This document shows positions 12,501 to 28,503 of a stretch of DNA of 64,000 nt, in pieces. The DNA is from Chrysomallon squamiferum (Eukaryota; Mollusca; Gastropoda; Neomphalida; Peltospiridae), in assembly GCA_012295275.1 (NCBI GenBank), contig CM022665.1:21055150-21119149 (forward strand), read 5' to 3'. The stretch's first letter is position 1. The number at the start of each line of letters is the position of its first letter. Position numbers and translations under genes: made by a program. The notes beneath the pieces were generated by a model. That model worked only from the letters and a program-made list of their open reading frames with translations. It had not been told where the DNA came from and ran no database searches.

Positions 12501-13844
12501 TTAAATTAATTATATTTTTATCAAAAGCTTATTTAACTATAAACTGATATACTGACCTATATATTTAAATTATTGAAATTTTGATCAAAAGCATGTTTAA
12601 CTGTAAACTGATCAATGAACATAAATTAAGTATAACAGGTTTATTAAATATAATTATTTCTTTAACACTCTTTACATGATGGTTAGTTTATTGTGATGGT
12701 TTGAGGAAGAGTGAAGACAGATAACAAATCACCGCTGAAAGTTTTAAATTGGCTGACAAGTTTATCTAGGTAAAACACTGCATCTGCATACCAGAAATAC
12801 TGTGTGTTGACACTGAGCACTTTGTGTGAGTTGCATCCAACCTAGGAAACTCACCTATCTGTGTAATACAGTCAGTTATCACATACGAGAGTGGTAAGAT
12901 AATGCAGTGTGTATTGTTATGATATTTATCTGGTCCAGAGCCATACAGTCAGCATTACATTATCACATACTAGAGTGGTCATTTATATATAGTGTGTATT
13001 TTTATGATATTTCTTTGGTCTGGAGTAATCCAGTCAGTATTACATTATTGTATATTAGAGTGGTCATTATTTGCCTCGCTTTATTTTAATGTTAGCTATT
13101 GGCCCAAAGTTGTATACAGTGTATCATACAGTGACATATTTCTGTAGTTTTACAGTCCGCCCTTTTCAAACTGACAAAGAAAATAAAGGTTAACACCTGA
13201 TATTGCACACCTTATTATTAACCTGTGGCCAACTCAGGTGTAACATCACATACTTGAGTAAAACACCTGACACCAGGAAGTGATAGTGACTTGTTTATAT
13301 GTAGAACTTAGTACCACCTGTCACTAGCTTTACCACGTTCCAGTCTGAAAGATGACGGTTCAAATCTAGCATGTTTTATTTCTCTAGCAAAGTTCATGAC
13401 TAGAATAGTTCACATCCACTTGTTTTACTTCTTGTCATTTCTGACTTTTTCTGTCTCTGAGTGTATTTATTTATGGTTATATTTCTTTGAAAGTACCTTT
13501 TGGATTTTTTCTCTTGTACATGGCAGTACTCCACAATTTATTTCTAAAATGCTGTGGTATGTTATGTCCTGTCAGTAAAACGATATATATAATGGATCCA
13601 TCACTATTACTAACTGCTACTTTTACTTACCTTTTTTAAAGAATTTAATACTGTTCATGCTAGACTGAATGAATCAGACTAAACATATATATTATTATTA
13701 TTATTATTATTATTATTTTTATCTTTATTTTTTATTTTTTTTATTTCTAACATTTATTATAAATATTGTAAATCCATAGTTTACAAGGAAAGAATCTCAT
13801 AATCTGACTTCCCCTCACAGTGTGCCTGTAATTTATAAATGCCC

Positions 13845-13875
<31 letters not shown>

Positions 13876-15177
13876 ATTTTTTTAAATCTTGTTTTCAATG
13901 TTTTTGGTTTGTTACAGTATTAAAATTATCTGTAAACATAACAAGAAGTGAATGAACTGTTCATTACAAATCACTAGACTTTATTGTTGTTTTTATTAAA
14001 AGTTACATGATACTGCCTGTTTGTTTAAACAGCATCTCCAGTCATCTTGAATTTTATTTAATGATCTGGTGTAATTTTAACTTCCCATTAATGTTTATAA
14101 CAGTATTTAGTTACGAGTTTACTTTTTTACTTGTACACTTTGAATTTAGGTCATGTATAGTCAGTATTTATTGACTGACACTCGTAGAGTCGATAATTAA
14201 AACTATAAGAGGCAGGTACCATGGTTTTTTCCCAGCATTGTCATGTGGACACAATTTATTTATTAGCAACAAGGAACAGTATATATGCTCTATATATCAT
14301 CAGCTGGAAAGCTCATTTGACATATTACATGTGTAGTACTGGCTGGACTGTTAGATAGTTGAAAAGGATATACCAGGTTATGATTTATCCAGAACCATCA
14401 TATCTGAAGTTTATGATCATGTCACAGGCTACCCATTTCCTATCTCTGTAATGTTAGAGATTTGTTATATTTATTCATCATCAGTAAAGGGCTAGACATG
14501 TGAAAGTTGTGTTGCCTCACCTATTAACACAGAACAATGGTAGATTCACCTGGTTACACAAAATAATTGTTAAAATAGGTGATGAAAGAGGTGTTGATAT
14601 ATTGTTCTGTTTTCTTTTCAACTGTGTGTGCGCATCTGTCTAAGTTAATGTGTTAACATCTTTTTCTTCTTAATGCCTGAAAAAAACAGTTTAGTTCAGG
14701 TTTCATTGGCATTTGTATTCTGTTTGTGTCACATAAACAAACATATATTTACATTCAAATGTATGCATGCAGACAGACATCACACAAATACACACATTTT
14801 GAGAGAGAGAAATTAAAAAATCAATTTTTTACTATTATTTTTTTTTTCTTCTTCTAACATTTTCCTTTTTATTACCATTTCCCTTGGTTTTTATCTTTTC
14901 CTGTACTTATCGGTATCCACATGCAGTGTTAACTTGTATATTTAAAATGTATTTTAATTGGAAATTATCATTTATTTTCTGTCAGTTAAATGTAAATATT
15001 TAATAAATTCCAATACAAACACATTGCATGAACTTGTATATCAAGCTCAGATTTAAAACTTAATATATTAACCAATACATCATTTTTCATTAAGAAATTA
15101 CCATTTATTTTGTTTCAGTAAAACTTACATAATTTAATAAATTCCAAAATAGATATACACACATACACACAGACATG

Positions 15178-15212
<35 letters not shown>

Positions 15213-18200
15213 TCATATCAAATCTAGATTTTAAAATTTGTTTATTTAAAAAACTTTTTCATTAGGTAATTATCATTTATTTTACGCTTACCTATAGTAC
15301 AACTTACCTAATAATATATTCCAATACATACACATTACATATTAAATTCAGATTTAAAAAACAAACATATCTATCTAAAACATAATATTCTTCTTTGGGA
15401 AATTACCATTCATATATTCTGTACGTTTATACCAAATCCAGATTTAAAACTTTATGTTTATTAAAGTACTGCAGCATAAACTAAATAGGTTAGCCATTGT
15501 TTTGTCGTCTTCATGTGGATGAAGAATCAGATTACATGTAACAGTGACACTTGCTTTTAGAGGTTAACTGTTTCTACAAAATAAAATAATTATCTCAGTC
15601 TTCCGGCTTGTTTTTGTAAACATACTTGATGGATCACCAACAGGGAAGAAAATAAGTAAAGCAGGTTTAGGTTCTCACTGTAATAAGATTTTCAGTTAAA
15701 TCTCTCTCTTGTTTGATGTGTAAAAGTTGTTAGTTGGAGATAATTATGATATAAATAACTGGTAACAGATAACAACAGAAAAATGATAATACAGAATATA
15801 GTGAGATAAATGTGTGAGATAACTGGTAATATAGAATACAGTATAAGACATAGTATGGGCCCACTTGTTCGTAACTGATATGTTGATAAATAATCAAATG
15901 ACTGTACAAAGTTAGCTGAATTAATTTTGTTAAAATTTTCAAATGGCTTCACAAAATTTTTACATGTTTGAATTAATTTTGTTAAAATTTGCTTTCAGAT
16001 GTATTCACACATTAAACTGTTTATGTAATGATAACACAAGTTGTTAAACATTCAGACAAAAACTGTAAACAGTCATAATCTCTTACACAACAAATCAAAA
16101 CAAGCTTAACTTGTTTACTGTTTTCATGATACTTGAACCCTAGGTGTCCTGTGGGATGTTCATATGACTCTGTTGTAACTGGGTGATCAGCTGATTTGAA
16201 ACATTCTCACATAAACCTGCACACATTAATAAATCTATTTTTTTCATTTAACAGCTTTCTTTGACATGGCGGTATTATTATTACTATTATTATTATTATT
16301 CATTTTATTTAGTTAATTTAATTTATTTTAATTTAATTTAATTTAATTTAATTCAATTCTGTTTTGTATTTTTATTTGTATTTGTTTTAGTTATTATTAC
16401 ATTATATTAAAATAAAAGACTGCCTGACAGAAGAACACTACAGCAAATTTTTTTAAAAAAAATTAAATAAATAATAAAAAATTTAATTTAATTAAAAAAA
16501 AATAAAAAAAAAATAAAAATAACCAAAAACAACAAAACAAAATAAGAAAAGTGAACTGAAGTTTAGGCCTACCAAATGTTTGTAGGCTATTTGCTCATGC
16601 AACCTGATGTACAGAAGCACAATCATTTGACTAAGAAAGAAGGCATATTTATAAAATTTTCAAACTGGCTTTTTTCCAAAACTTAAATTATCTTAATATA
16701 TCAAAATACTTTTAATGTAACAGGGTAAGGTACAGGTCACATGAGTTAACTAACATCAAGGCATGTAATACAAATGTTTCAGACCATGTGTAGTAAAACA
16801 GTCTACTCTTTGATATTTTAATTCAATTTCATTCAAGTTTCTTCAGTGTCTGAAGTAAATAATCTTTCTTTATGTTAATAATCTCACATAATTATGTGAC
16901 CAGTCACATTGAAACAGGTCTTAAGTCATGGCCTTTTATTGAGCTTTTGCTAATAATAGTGGAGTGACACAAAATATTTGATTCTGATGTTTAGTTTTAA
17001 AAAAAAGTACCTCTTTATTGTTAGTTATTAGTGTCTCCACATGCTAACTTACATCTGTTCAGAAATACAGTACCTCTTATTTGTTTCATTTAGCAACAAC
17101 ATAATACCATATTCAATATCAGCCATATCTCACCAGATACTCGACCTTTATACAAATTGTTATCTCTGCTTGATTGTTCTTCTGTTTTGTGTGCAATCTC
17201 TGATACTATTTCATAAATTCTGATAGTAACTAGATTGTTAGAGGCTATCTTTGTGTATAGATCAGTATAATGAAATATCGGGGATATATTGCATGTCTCT
17301 GTTGGGCTTACAGAATGTTTGATAGGTCACTGAATTAATCTATGTAGGTTATTTGTAATATCAACAACAGCTACATGATCTATCAAAAAGTAGTGATGTC
17401 GGGGGGGGGGTTCAGAAGTTTATGAGAAGGTACATATACATCATTACTTTCCTGCTAATTGTTAATAATTGTCGATGGAGTCTTAAGAGCAGATTTCCTC
17501 TGTCTGTATCATCTACTAAGACAATGGCTAATACTTAGTAACCATCAGTATTAAAATATTCTTTTATTCAAGTCGTCTGTTAATGTTTGTTTTAATTTTT
17601 TTTTTTTTTTTTTTTTTTTTATATCATATTCGATACAAGCATGCCTCAGTATCTATCATCTTCAGCATTTCTAAATTTCTCATCATATTCAGATTATTAT
17701 GCAAGTCATGTCTGAGTCTAACTTCCATATTATTTAATAGAAATAATTACCATGGGCAGGTTCAAGCCAGTTTGATAATAATAATAGTTAATTATAATAA
17801 TTTTTTTCAGTTCATGTTATTATATGAATAATTACATAATACAGCAGTGTGGGCTCATTTTAATAATAGGGCAACTGAGAAAATAATGTTTTGATGATAA
17901 TTATGTTTATTATGAACTATTTTGGAATCAGTTTCCTTTCCTTCTCATTTTTTCTCTTCTGTTATTTTATTTTTATGTGAATATTTGACAAAATCCAGTA
18001 TTTTAATGTCACTTCTGTATATTGCTGTATTTGTATTAAAGGTGTTAGGTATCAGATTTATTATATGCTGATTATATTTAAGAGAAGGAACATAAAACAG
18101 TGCTTCCTTAGCTTCTTTCACCCAGAAAGTCTTCTAACTTTTTTTATACTTTGATATAAACAAGAAATTGTTTAAAATAGTATTTGATGGATCAGGAGTC

Positions 18201-19334
18201 ATTGGCTGAAATAGGAAAAAGTTAGTGGGTGCAACCATTGAGGATTGATCCTGCAATCTAGTATGTCTTGTATGAGTTCTCTAACCACTTGCCTATTGAA
18301 CATATTAATTTCATTTTCAGTGAAATAGCATTAAACTGTCATTAAAAGTAATTATTCCTTTTTTTTTTTTCTTTTTTTCTTTATTTATTTATTTATTTAT
18401 TTATTATTATCATTATTATTATTATTATGTTTTCAATGATATAAATCATCTTGTGTTATTGTTTCTGTAGCAGTTACTCACATTCCCGTATCTGTATCTT
18501 TTCAATATTTCTTTCATTCTGTACAAGTTGCTATTCCAAGGATAACAATATTTCTTTCACTAACCTGTCAGTTCAGAGAGGATTATTTTCTCTCATTGTC
18601 TGTGACTTTCACCTTGTTTGTCTCGTATTTTGTTAGTCTTGGCTGGAAACTTAAAAAAATATGCCTGTCTCTTGCAGACATACCAAAAACTTTGAAGCAT
18701 AAAAGATGGAGGTGGCAAAAATAGAAACATAAACAAAAAACTGATTATGATTATGATAATAACAAGAAACTAATAATAATAATAATGTAACATTTGGAGA
18801 AGACAAATATAAAAACACAAAAAATGATTATAATTATACTACAAAAGTAATTTAATAAAATTAATAAAAGTGAATGACAACAACAACAATAATAATGAAA
18901 CTAAAAATAATAATAATAATAATAAAGAATAACATTTAAACAAGGACAAAGAAACAGGTATAAATTATTTCAACATTTAATAATTTTGTTGTTACAATCA
19001 CTGTGTTCTTTAAATTGCAGGCAAGTCAGCAAGTCCTCTTCTTTATTCATATTCTTTATTTCCGGTTCCAAACAGATCTCTCTGACTAAAATGTTAGGCA
19101 GTACAGTAGCATATGTTATCATTGGCAGAAAACAAGTATATAAAAAAAATTCTTTTTGCTAAACAGTAGAAGATCATAAAAAGTAGTAGCAGTGGATTTG
19201 CATTCACATTTTATAATAACTGTCAGTATAAAAATGTAAATTTGCTAAAATATGCTGAGAAATACTGAAGACAGATTACTGAGAAACTTGGAAATGCTAT
19301 TGAAGAAAGATACTGAAGGATGATTTCTAACAAA

Positions 19335-19369
<35 letters not shown>

Positions 19370-22300
19370 AGTATGTTAATATATATGGAATTGTTATTTG
19401 TCTTTTTGTGATGCTGTTTTCAAAGACTGAAATTACATGTAATGAAAAGATTAAACTGAAATACAAATATGTGTAAAAGAATGTATGTTAATGTATGTGG
19501 AAATATTTTTCTTTTTGTGATTGATATTTTAAAGTCTGAAAAGGCATATAATGAAAGGACTAAATTGATAAAATTTTGTATTTTCAGAGGAAAGGAAGTT
19601 GGAAATGGATGAGAAACCACTGTGGGTTCAGCTGAACTGGGGCAAAGATGTACGTGAAGGAAGATTTCTTCTCAAGAGAGAGGATGAAAAAACAGCAAAA
19701 GGAGTAAGTATTTTAATACTGACAGACTTTACAGCCATGCATCATAAATCAGCGAATGTACTAGGTTTAGCAAATAAAAAATAACATCAAGAAGAGTACA
19801 AGTTTATAACAAATTAAAAACATTCTATAAATGTACAAGTGATTTAAATAAGACTGTGAAAAAAACAAAGTCATGTAGATGATTATTTTGCTGAATAGAG
19901 AAAAATGTATGTTTAAACACCATACCAAAAAGGCTACATTATTTATACTTTTATTACTGTTAATGGGTGGTAGTTTTCACAGCTCATTACACAGGGACTA
20001 AAACTTTCAGCTGAAGCTCGTTAAGGAATAAAAAGTGATCTTTGTAGCCTGCTCAGTTTGGCTTCATAACAACTGCTGTCCTTTATTCAAATGTCCACAA
20101 AGCTGCTTTTGTGAGATAACAGTTTGAATGTACAGGCCTAGGTCAGCTGAGGGACTAGCTTGTTTGACTGCTGTGTCATTTTCCCCTGTGTCACCTTCCT
20201 GACACATTCCACTGATATCACAGAATGCAGCAGTAACTGTTAGTGTAGAGGTTCATATCAGTCAAACATAAGGGCAGTTCTGTTTGGTATTCAGTGGCAG
20301 AGTGGAGTGGACATCTCAGTCTTTAGAACCAAAACGTTTATAAATATTTTCTTCTTTAAAATTGTATTATAAATGTACTAGTGATTTAAATAAGGCTTTG
20401 AATGAGATAAAAATGTGTACAAGACTATCTCAGTGAAACAGATAAATTTACAGAAACATATAATTTCAGTAAAAATAGAACTTTACATCAATTTCAAACT
20501 CAAGCACCCAGAAATTATCTCCAAGAATGCTTTCCGATAAGCTCCTACTTTACCTTTTCTATGGTGCCAGTGCCTGTGGTGCTCATTACCACATAGAGGG
20601 TGTACACCTTTAAAACACTATTGCAGGGATAATTATGGGTCCACTGGTCTAGGTAAATGGTAGATGGGGACAGTTTGATATATCTTTTACAGTAAGGGTT
20701 ATACAGGTCTGTCTGAAGAGTAGTACAGTCATGTTATATTTAACATTCTATGAAAGAGAAACTAAACTATTTGAAAGAAGTTAAGATTTGTTATAAATGG
20801 AAAAACATTTCATCAGTTTCACAGAAGTACTCATTAACAAGTAATTTTGATTGTTAACAGTTCAGTGATGATATGAGAATAAATCATCCACTGCAGAAAC
20901 TACTTCATTAACTATTTCCATTTGATTATTATGTTCATTGGCTGCAACCATAAGGAACATTTAATATTGATCAGAAATTTGAAAAAGGAATCTATTTTAA
21001 TTATAGAATTGACAAGGAATTACTAGTTAATGTAACTGTATTATCACAGCCACACACTTCAGAAGTGGAACTGATAGACTGTAAAACAAGCATTTAAAGA
21101 GACATTTTAAAAAATAAAACAAATATTTGAGTTGTTTTCAAGACCAAGAACTTAATTTTTGGAAGTTTATTACAAATTACTTTAACAGATATGAACTGAA
21201 TCATTTGTAAATTTTCATTTTTAAACTACGAAGCTTAATAGAAAAAGAGAGAGAGAGAGAGAGAAAAAAAGTAGTAAATAATAAACATTATAAATTTTCT
21301 TCTATTTCTGTTGATAAATCCATGAATGGTTTTAGCATTTCATTTTGTTGATGTTCTTTCCACAAGGTTAAAAACCTACAGTTTAAATGTACATGTGGAG
21401 ATCCTAAGGAAAATTATCAAAATATATTAGACCTTGTTTTGTTAGTTTATTATTAAAATGTGTCTGAACAAACAACCTAAAAAGATTTTTTACATTTCCA
21501 AGTGTTTTTATTTTCGTCTGGAGATGGTTAATGTAAATAATCAAGATAAGTACCTCACTGATAAAGCTCCACATCTGTGAGTTCAGCAGGATTATTATTG
21601 TTGTTTTTGTTGTTGTTGTTACTAGTGTTATTATTGTTAGTATTCTTAACATTATTACATATAATAACATTTATTGTTATTATTAATTATTGTTATTGTT
21701 GTTGTTGTTATTGGTAGTAAGAGCCATATTAATATTAGGATTGCTGTTGTTATTATTTTACATTTTCACATATGATGGAAAAACACAAATTAAGAAGAAG
21801 AAAAAAAAAACCTAGAACAGCTATAAATCTTCATGATCTTATAATAACATTGCCATAATTTATTACTAGCAAATATTGGCTGTCAATTAATCACTAAGTA
21901 GAATGTGTCAGATACAGAATCTATTTATAGTATTATATTTTTAGTACAAGTTTAGGTACACTTTTAAATTTATTCTCAGTTAAGTATCATGTTCTGACTG
22001 CAGTATTTATCAACAAGAATCTGGTGAGGTTTAAATGAAACTTCTGGATCACCCAGTGACTAACAGACCCTGTGGTTACAGTTCACTGCACATCACACTT
22101 GACTGATGATGTGTGCTGTAGTAGCTGTAGTAGCTGTGTTTGTTCAGCGATGTCACCACTTCATTGCTGTTCATAAAGCCACTAGGCCATTTACTTTTTC
22201 CAGTTGTCCATGAAGTGGTACTCTGGCTTTGTACAGTTTACAAACAGTGGACACTGTTTACTGAAGCATGACCAGAGCAGTTAATCAGCTAATAAACATA

Positions 22301-25300
22301 AACTCTTCTTCTCATGTGTGACCGCACATTGAATTTGTCAAGTTTTGTTTTGTTAAAGAAAGAAAAGATTACAGCGCATGTTTTGATAATGATTCAAGTT
22401 TCTTTTAACAGAGGTACATTCTGAATTTAAATAAATAATTAAAAAAGTAAACTAAATAAATACATAAATAAATAAATTAAAATTACAATAAATAAAAGTG
22501 AAAATAATAATAATAAATAAATTAATTAATAAAAATTAAAAAACAAGATGTGAAGAAAGAAAAGATCCTAATTCTCTGTGTATAAAAAGCCAGTGTTAAC
22601 ATTAAATTTTCAAACAATATTTACTTGGTCATTTAAGAAATGAACATTGATTTATCCTTGTTTGAATTATCCTTGGTCAGGTTACATATTACTTTAATTA
22701 GTTTTTTCTATTGTTTTCACTGATCCAGTTAAATGCCAGAATATTATCAGCTTCTGCATAAATACATTTTGTATTACATAATTACTGATTCACTGCAATG
22801 CGAGATACTATTTTCTTCTGCAACAATACATTTTAGTCATTAAAATTAACTATGCTGTAGTGAAAAGGTTAAGAAACTGAAAAGTATCCAATACGGAAAT
22901 GTATTACATTTCTCAATCATGATATGTGATATAGTAAGGAAAGGCTGCATTTTGATTGAACGTTTGTTCCGTTTGATTCATGCACCTGTCATGAAAGAAT
23001 GTAATTTAACTATTTCATAAATATTTGTTATTAATCAGCCTGCATTATTAATCACACCAAGGGATTACATATGTTAAGTGATTTTTGAAAAGAATAATTG
23101 TAAATATCAACTGTTATTTTTAGAATTTTGCTGTTTTATAATTTAATAATAATCTGCATTATTTAAAAAATAGAAATAATAAGAGTGTTTATGTTTAAAG
23201 AGAGTGAAGTTAAGATTGTATAAAAAATGAATACACAGTGTTTTAAGACTGATGTTTACAACGTATCAGAGACATACAAGACAAATGTTGTCTATGTTGT
23301 AAAAAGTCATATGGTAGCCGTTAAAAGTGAGACTTGTACTGCTTATTCTGTGTCTGTTTCTAATCAGGTTTTTAAAAGATAACAGGTAAGTTTGATCTCA
23401 TTTCTTTATCACTTGATCAGTCAAAGGGTCAGGCCATTAACCTAACTGTTCATTCATCTGTGGGTGTGTAGTTAGTCCATTCTTTTGTTCTTTTTGGAAT
23501 GGACTGATTTGATGATCTCTGCCATGATCTGTACTTATATCCAGGACACCCTTCAGATCATGTTGATCCAGTCACCTTCAGTGAATCTACAGGGTTTACT
23601 TTTATAACTCCTTATTCATCTGTTATCTGTATGTTGGTCTGTCCTTTTATTTTTGATATGATCTGTACTTATTCAAGCCACATCAGGCCACATCTATACA
23701 GTGTCTTTCTGATGGTATATTCATCTGTTAGTTTATATGTTAGTCTGCTCTTTTGCTCTTTGTGTAATTGGCTGAATTAATGATCTCTTCTAATTTGGTT
23801 ACATGATCATTACTTATTTAATACATCCATCAGATCATGATGATCCACTGTCATTCTAATGGTGTGTGAGATACTGTAGAAGAAATGTTCTGTATGTAGG
23901 AAAATATATTAATGTGAAAGCTTTTCTGTCTTAATGTGAATGCTAATTAAAGACTATTTGTATTAACCCTTTTGGTGCCATCAAAAGATATCTTGGCTTG
24001 CTTGAAGACTGATACGGGTAAGAAATGTCTGTTGGTGAGATATATTGACATAATTCACTATGCAGAAAAAGTACGCTAATTGAAGACTGTTTGTGTTAAC
24101 TCTTTTGATGCCATTGGCCATATATCTTGACATAATCCACTAGTTTTATATATACTATGTATTAAAAAAAATAGCTAATTGTCCCCAAAATACCTGTATA
24201 TATTGCACTGAAAGGGTTAAAAACAATTTGCCTCTAAGTAATAAAGAGTATAATGACAGAAGCATCTTTATGGATAGTTATCGTTACTAACAAACTGTTG
24301 GTTGAATACATTCAGATGGCATTAAACAAATACTCATTTAGCCATTTGTAATACTAATGGCTAGTAACATACACTGAAATGTTGTTAATCAGAGGTTCAT
24401 TCATTATTCATTTATTAACTTGTAATAATGCAGTAGCCGTTGATATTAAAATATGTTCAGATTTTATTAACCCTTTCACTGTATAATTAAATATGTGGCA
24501 AAATCAACATAAATGGCAGCACAAATTGGCTGATACCATCTTTGTCAGCCTTGGGATGTATCAATTTCATGAAGTATAAATGATAATTTTTTTACTATTA
24601 TTATTATTATTTTAAGGCTGTTGGATAAATCAACTTTCTGCAGTTAATGGTAATGAAATTTATTGCAAGGAAAGGATTAAATATATGTTAATTAATAGAT
24701 TTGTTTATTGATTCTTTTTATTTCATTCTTTTTTACCTTGCAGGCTACAGGAGACTGGAACACAGTGGAAGGTCAGGAGAACCAGTCCGGTTTCAAACGA
24801 AAGCTGTCCAAGAGAGAAAAGAAAGAAAAGAAGAAACGAGAGAAGGAAAAGAACAAAGAAAATGTGGACAAGGGTGGAGACAGTGTTGCAGAGAAGTTGT
24901 ACAACGACTTGCCAGAGACAAGTTTCACAAGGAGCATCTCCAACCCAGAGGCCGTCATGCGTCGCCGGCGGCAACAGAAACTTGACAAGAAGCTAGAACA
25001 GATGCGAGGGCAGGAAGGCAATCAGGAGTCAGGTGAGAAAGGGTTAATTATTAGAGGGAATAACAGGTTAATCATTAGAGGGAATAATGGGTTATTATTA
25101 CAGGGAATAATGGGTTATTATTACAGGAAATAAAGGGTTAATTATTACAGGGAATATAATGTTAATTATTACAGGTGAGAAGGGTTAATTATTAAAAGGA
25201 ACAGAGAGTTAATTTCTATTTTCACTTTTTATTTGTTTTTTCTTCAGGTATACAAACCTAGTACTGTTGTCATTATTGTTATTATTATTATTATTCAGAG

Positions 25301-26552
25301 GGTGATGGAATGTTACTGCTATTTAATTATTGATTGTTAAATTAAATTATTCTAGACATGTTAACCTATGATATGTTAGAAAACAGATTTCAGTGGTTGT
25401 TACTTGAAACTGTTTCAGGTCAACTCTTACTAAGTAAGTTCACCATGCATGATACTTTTTCTGTACTCTCTACCAGATTCCACTCCTGACTGATTTCAGT
25501 TTTCATGCTTGACTGATTCATGTCTTTGTACTTGATTGGTTCTAGTTTTCACGTTCAATTTATATTTTCAAATTGTCACGCTTGATTGTTTCCATTTTCA
25601 AGTTTGATTCAAAAAGTCATGCTTGATTGATTCTATTTTCAAGTCTGATTCAAAAAGTCATGCTTGATTGATTCCATTTTCAAGTTTGATTCATAAAGGC
25701 ATGCTTCACTGATTCATATTTCAAGTTTGATTTATTACATTTTCAAGATTGATCAGTTTTCATCTGACTTGATTTTTTTTTTAATTCTTAATGGATTGAA
25801 TCCTTCCATATTATGTTTTAAATTGATTCTAATGCCCTATTTAGTCAAAGTTATTGCTTCATTGATTGCATCATAGATGAATAATTCACAGTTCTTTCAT
25901 GTGCTAATTGATTCCTGTTCTTGTTTTACTCAAGCCACTGTTGTTTGGCAGTTCTGTTTGCAGTGTAACTGGCATGATGTACACTAAACATACATAAGAC
26001 AGCAAACACACAATGCTGTCTTGGAATGCAACATGCAAATGTCAGGCATGTCCACTCCCCACCCTTCCTGTGCAATCACAGACACGTTTTAAGTTTAACT
26101 GTTTAACTTATTTTTATATAACCCATCTTGAAGTTTTTAATACTGAAATATCCAGAAATCTGAATGTAAACAACACAAAGAACAGGCTGAGAATGAATGG
26201 AGTTTTTAATGGTCATATATTGGTGCTTCAATTTCAGTCAAAAGAAAATTGAAATTAGTTTAAATATTTCAGAATATAATTATAACCAATATCTTTTCCT
26301 CTCTCTAATCACATTATTGTTACATTCTCATATAAAGTCTGCTTTTTAAAGTGTACCTTAATACTAATGTTAGTTTTATATTGCTTTGAGTATTTTATTT
26401 CTGAAATCAGGAATGTTGATGTTTGTGATGCTGTACTAACTATCATCATCATCATCATCATAATCTCCATAACTACCAGGAAAACAATTATTAGTAAATA
26501 GCTTCTCATCTTAATATTTAAATTTAATAACAGTATACACAGATACATAATC

Positions 26553-26589
<37 letters not shown>

Positions 26590-28465
26590 ATTAACTACCA
26601 CCAACAGTGTAAACATTGTAACTGTTTTTTTTAAATGAAATATATCTTGTTATGATCTCTGTAGAGAGGTTTCTAGTTAAGTCTCATAATGTGCCAAACA
26701 CTACTTATAAAAGAACTGAAAATTAAAAATTTAAATGTTCATTCTAAAAAGATTTTGATTGATACTGGAGTAGGATACATTTGTACAGATTTCTAGTCAC
26801 AGAAATGAAATGAATATTTTGTTATAAATAATTTTTGCAGTTGTCTAGTGTTACGGATAATGCATAGAGTTGTCTCCTATTATGAATAAAGTACAGTTAT
26901 GCAGTGTTATAAATAACATGTAGATTTGTCTAGGGTTCTGAATAATGTGTAGAATTTTCTAGTGTTATGAATAATACATATTGTGTAATGTTCTGAATAA
27001 TGTGTACAGTTGTCTAGTGTTATTTATAACATGTAGATTTGTCTAGTGTAATAAATAATGTGTGCAGTTGGTCTAGTGTTATAAATAATTTGAAGAGTTG
27101 TGTTATAAATACTGTGTATGGTTATCTGCTATTGTGAACAATATCAGTATTACAGTAATAACTACATTTATTATTTTTAATCAGACTTCTTGCCTCAGTT
27201 TTATTTATGAGTAAATATTATTTTTATCAGCAGTATAACATCTCTGAATACTCAGCATTGAGAGTATAAGAAGTTGATTTAAAACTAGGTCAATGAAACT
27301 TTTTTAAAAATTATTTTATTTTATTTTTATCAATATCAGATTATATTTGTGATATTTTAAGAAAATTTAAATATTTTAAAGTTTATTCTTAAAACATTGT
27401 GGAACATTCATTTTCAATTATGTAATAAATCTAGATTGAATGGTAATTGGTCATACATCAGTGATCTTAAGAATGAAAGGAAGTTTATACTTCGAATATT
27501 TGACAAAGAAGAGGTTAAACTGGAGTAATTTTTTTGAAGTCAATATATTACTGCTGCTATTCAATTGAAAGAAACTTGAACATTTCAGAGATAATAGTTC
27601 CTGATAGAATACTTTACATTTGTTAATTTAAATGTAAGAGGATTTAAACTTTATTTAAACGTTTCAAAGTGAATTGGTAAAGACAGAATGTTTTTTCATA
27701 GTCATCTATTAAATATTTCAGAACAGAATTTTTTGTATAAGTAACATTCCAGTTGTGTTAATAAAGATGAAAATAAATAATAAATATTTTGTGTAGTGAA
27801 GTAAGAATGAGGTATGTTGAGGTGAACGCTGTTGGTGTTGAAGATGATATCCTTGTTCAGACTATGATGTATGTGTGACACACTCAGCTTTGTTGTTGAC
27901 AGTCCATGTGTGCTTAGTGCTGTTGTATTTAAACTTGAAAAAAGAAACCCTCAGCAATCAGACTTGACCCTTGAACTTCAGAAGAGTAAACAAAATGAAA
28001 AAAAAAGAAGATCTTGACATATTTTTCATATTTCTCATTTCTTCAATTATATCTGCATGCTGATAACCTCACATGATAAGACTGAAGTACATCAGTGACG
28101 AGATTACCTGTGTTGACTAGGTGAAAACAAGTCATCTTTTGTTGTAGCTGCCGTAGCTGCTGCTGCTGTGGTGCTGTGGTGCTGTGGTGACAGAATGAAG
28201 GGAAATATTTGTAAAACCATTTCACACTTGAGTGTAGATATAGACGTGTTTGAGAAAATTTGTCCACTGAATCAACATTCTGTGTTGTTTTTCTGATTCT
28301 TTGCTTAGTGGTTAGAATACTCACATGTGAGGCCCTTCTGCGTTTACTCACTAGTTCTCCACATTTCATAAAAATCTAAAGATATACATAGACCTCATGC
28401 AAAAAACAAAAACAAAAAATATATATTTGTTATATTTTACTAATTGAATTACCTTCATTAAATTA

Positions 28466-28503
<38 letters not shown>

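Larger units (their letters stand above)
9508..19587 (+). other. AFDN intron, about 10.1 kb
   Basis: Non-coding. It holds a 63-bp repeat (9649-9837), a hairpin-forming repeat (10340-10790), a C-rich 21-bp-type array (11235-11490), diverged arrays at 11780-11950, 12410-12640, 12846-13075 and 14950-15450, many ATT/ATTT/TTTAA microsatellites, T and A runs (17595-17622, 19339-19367), a G10 run at 17401, and faint tRNA-derived SINE relics near 9634, 13357 and 18242. Confidence 0.75.

Noticed and set aside
13315-13375. Possible tRNA gene near the GGTTCAAATCT motif
   Set aside because: A cloverleaf with paired acceptor and anticodon arms could not be made; it is better seen as an old SINE fragment.
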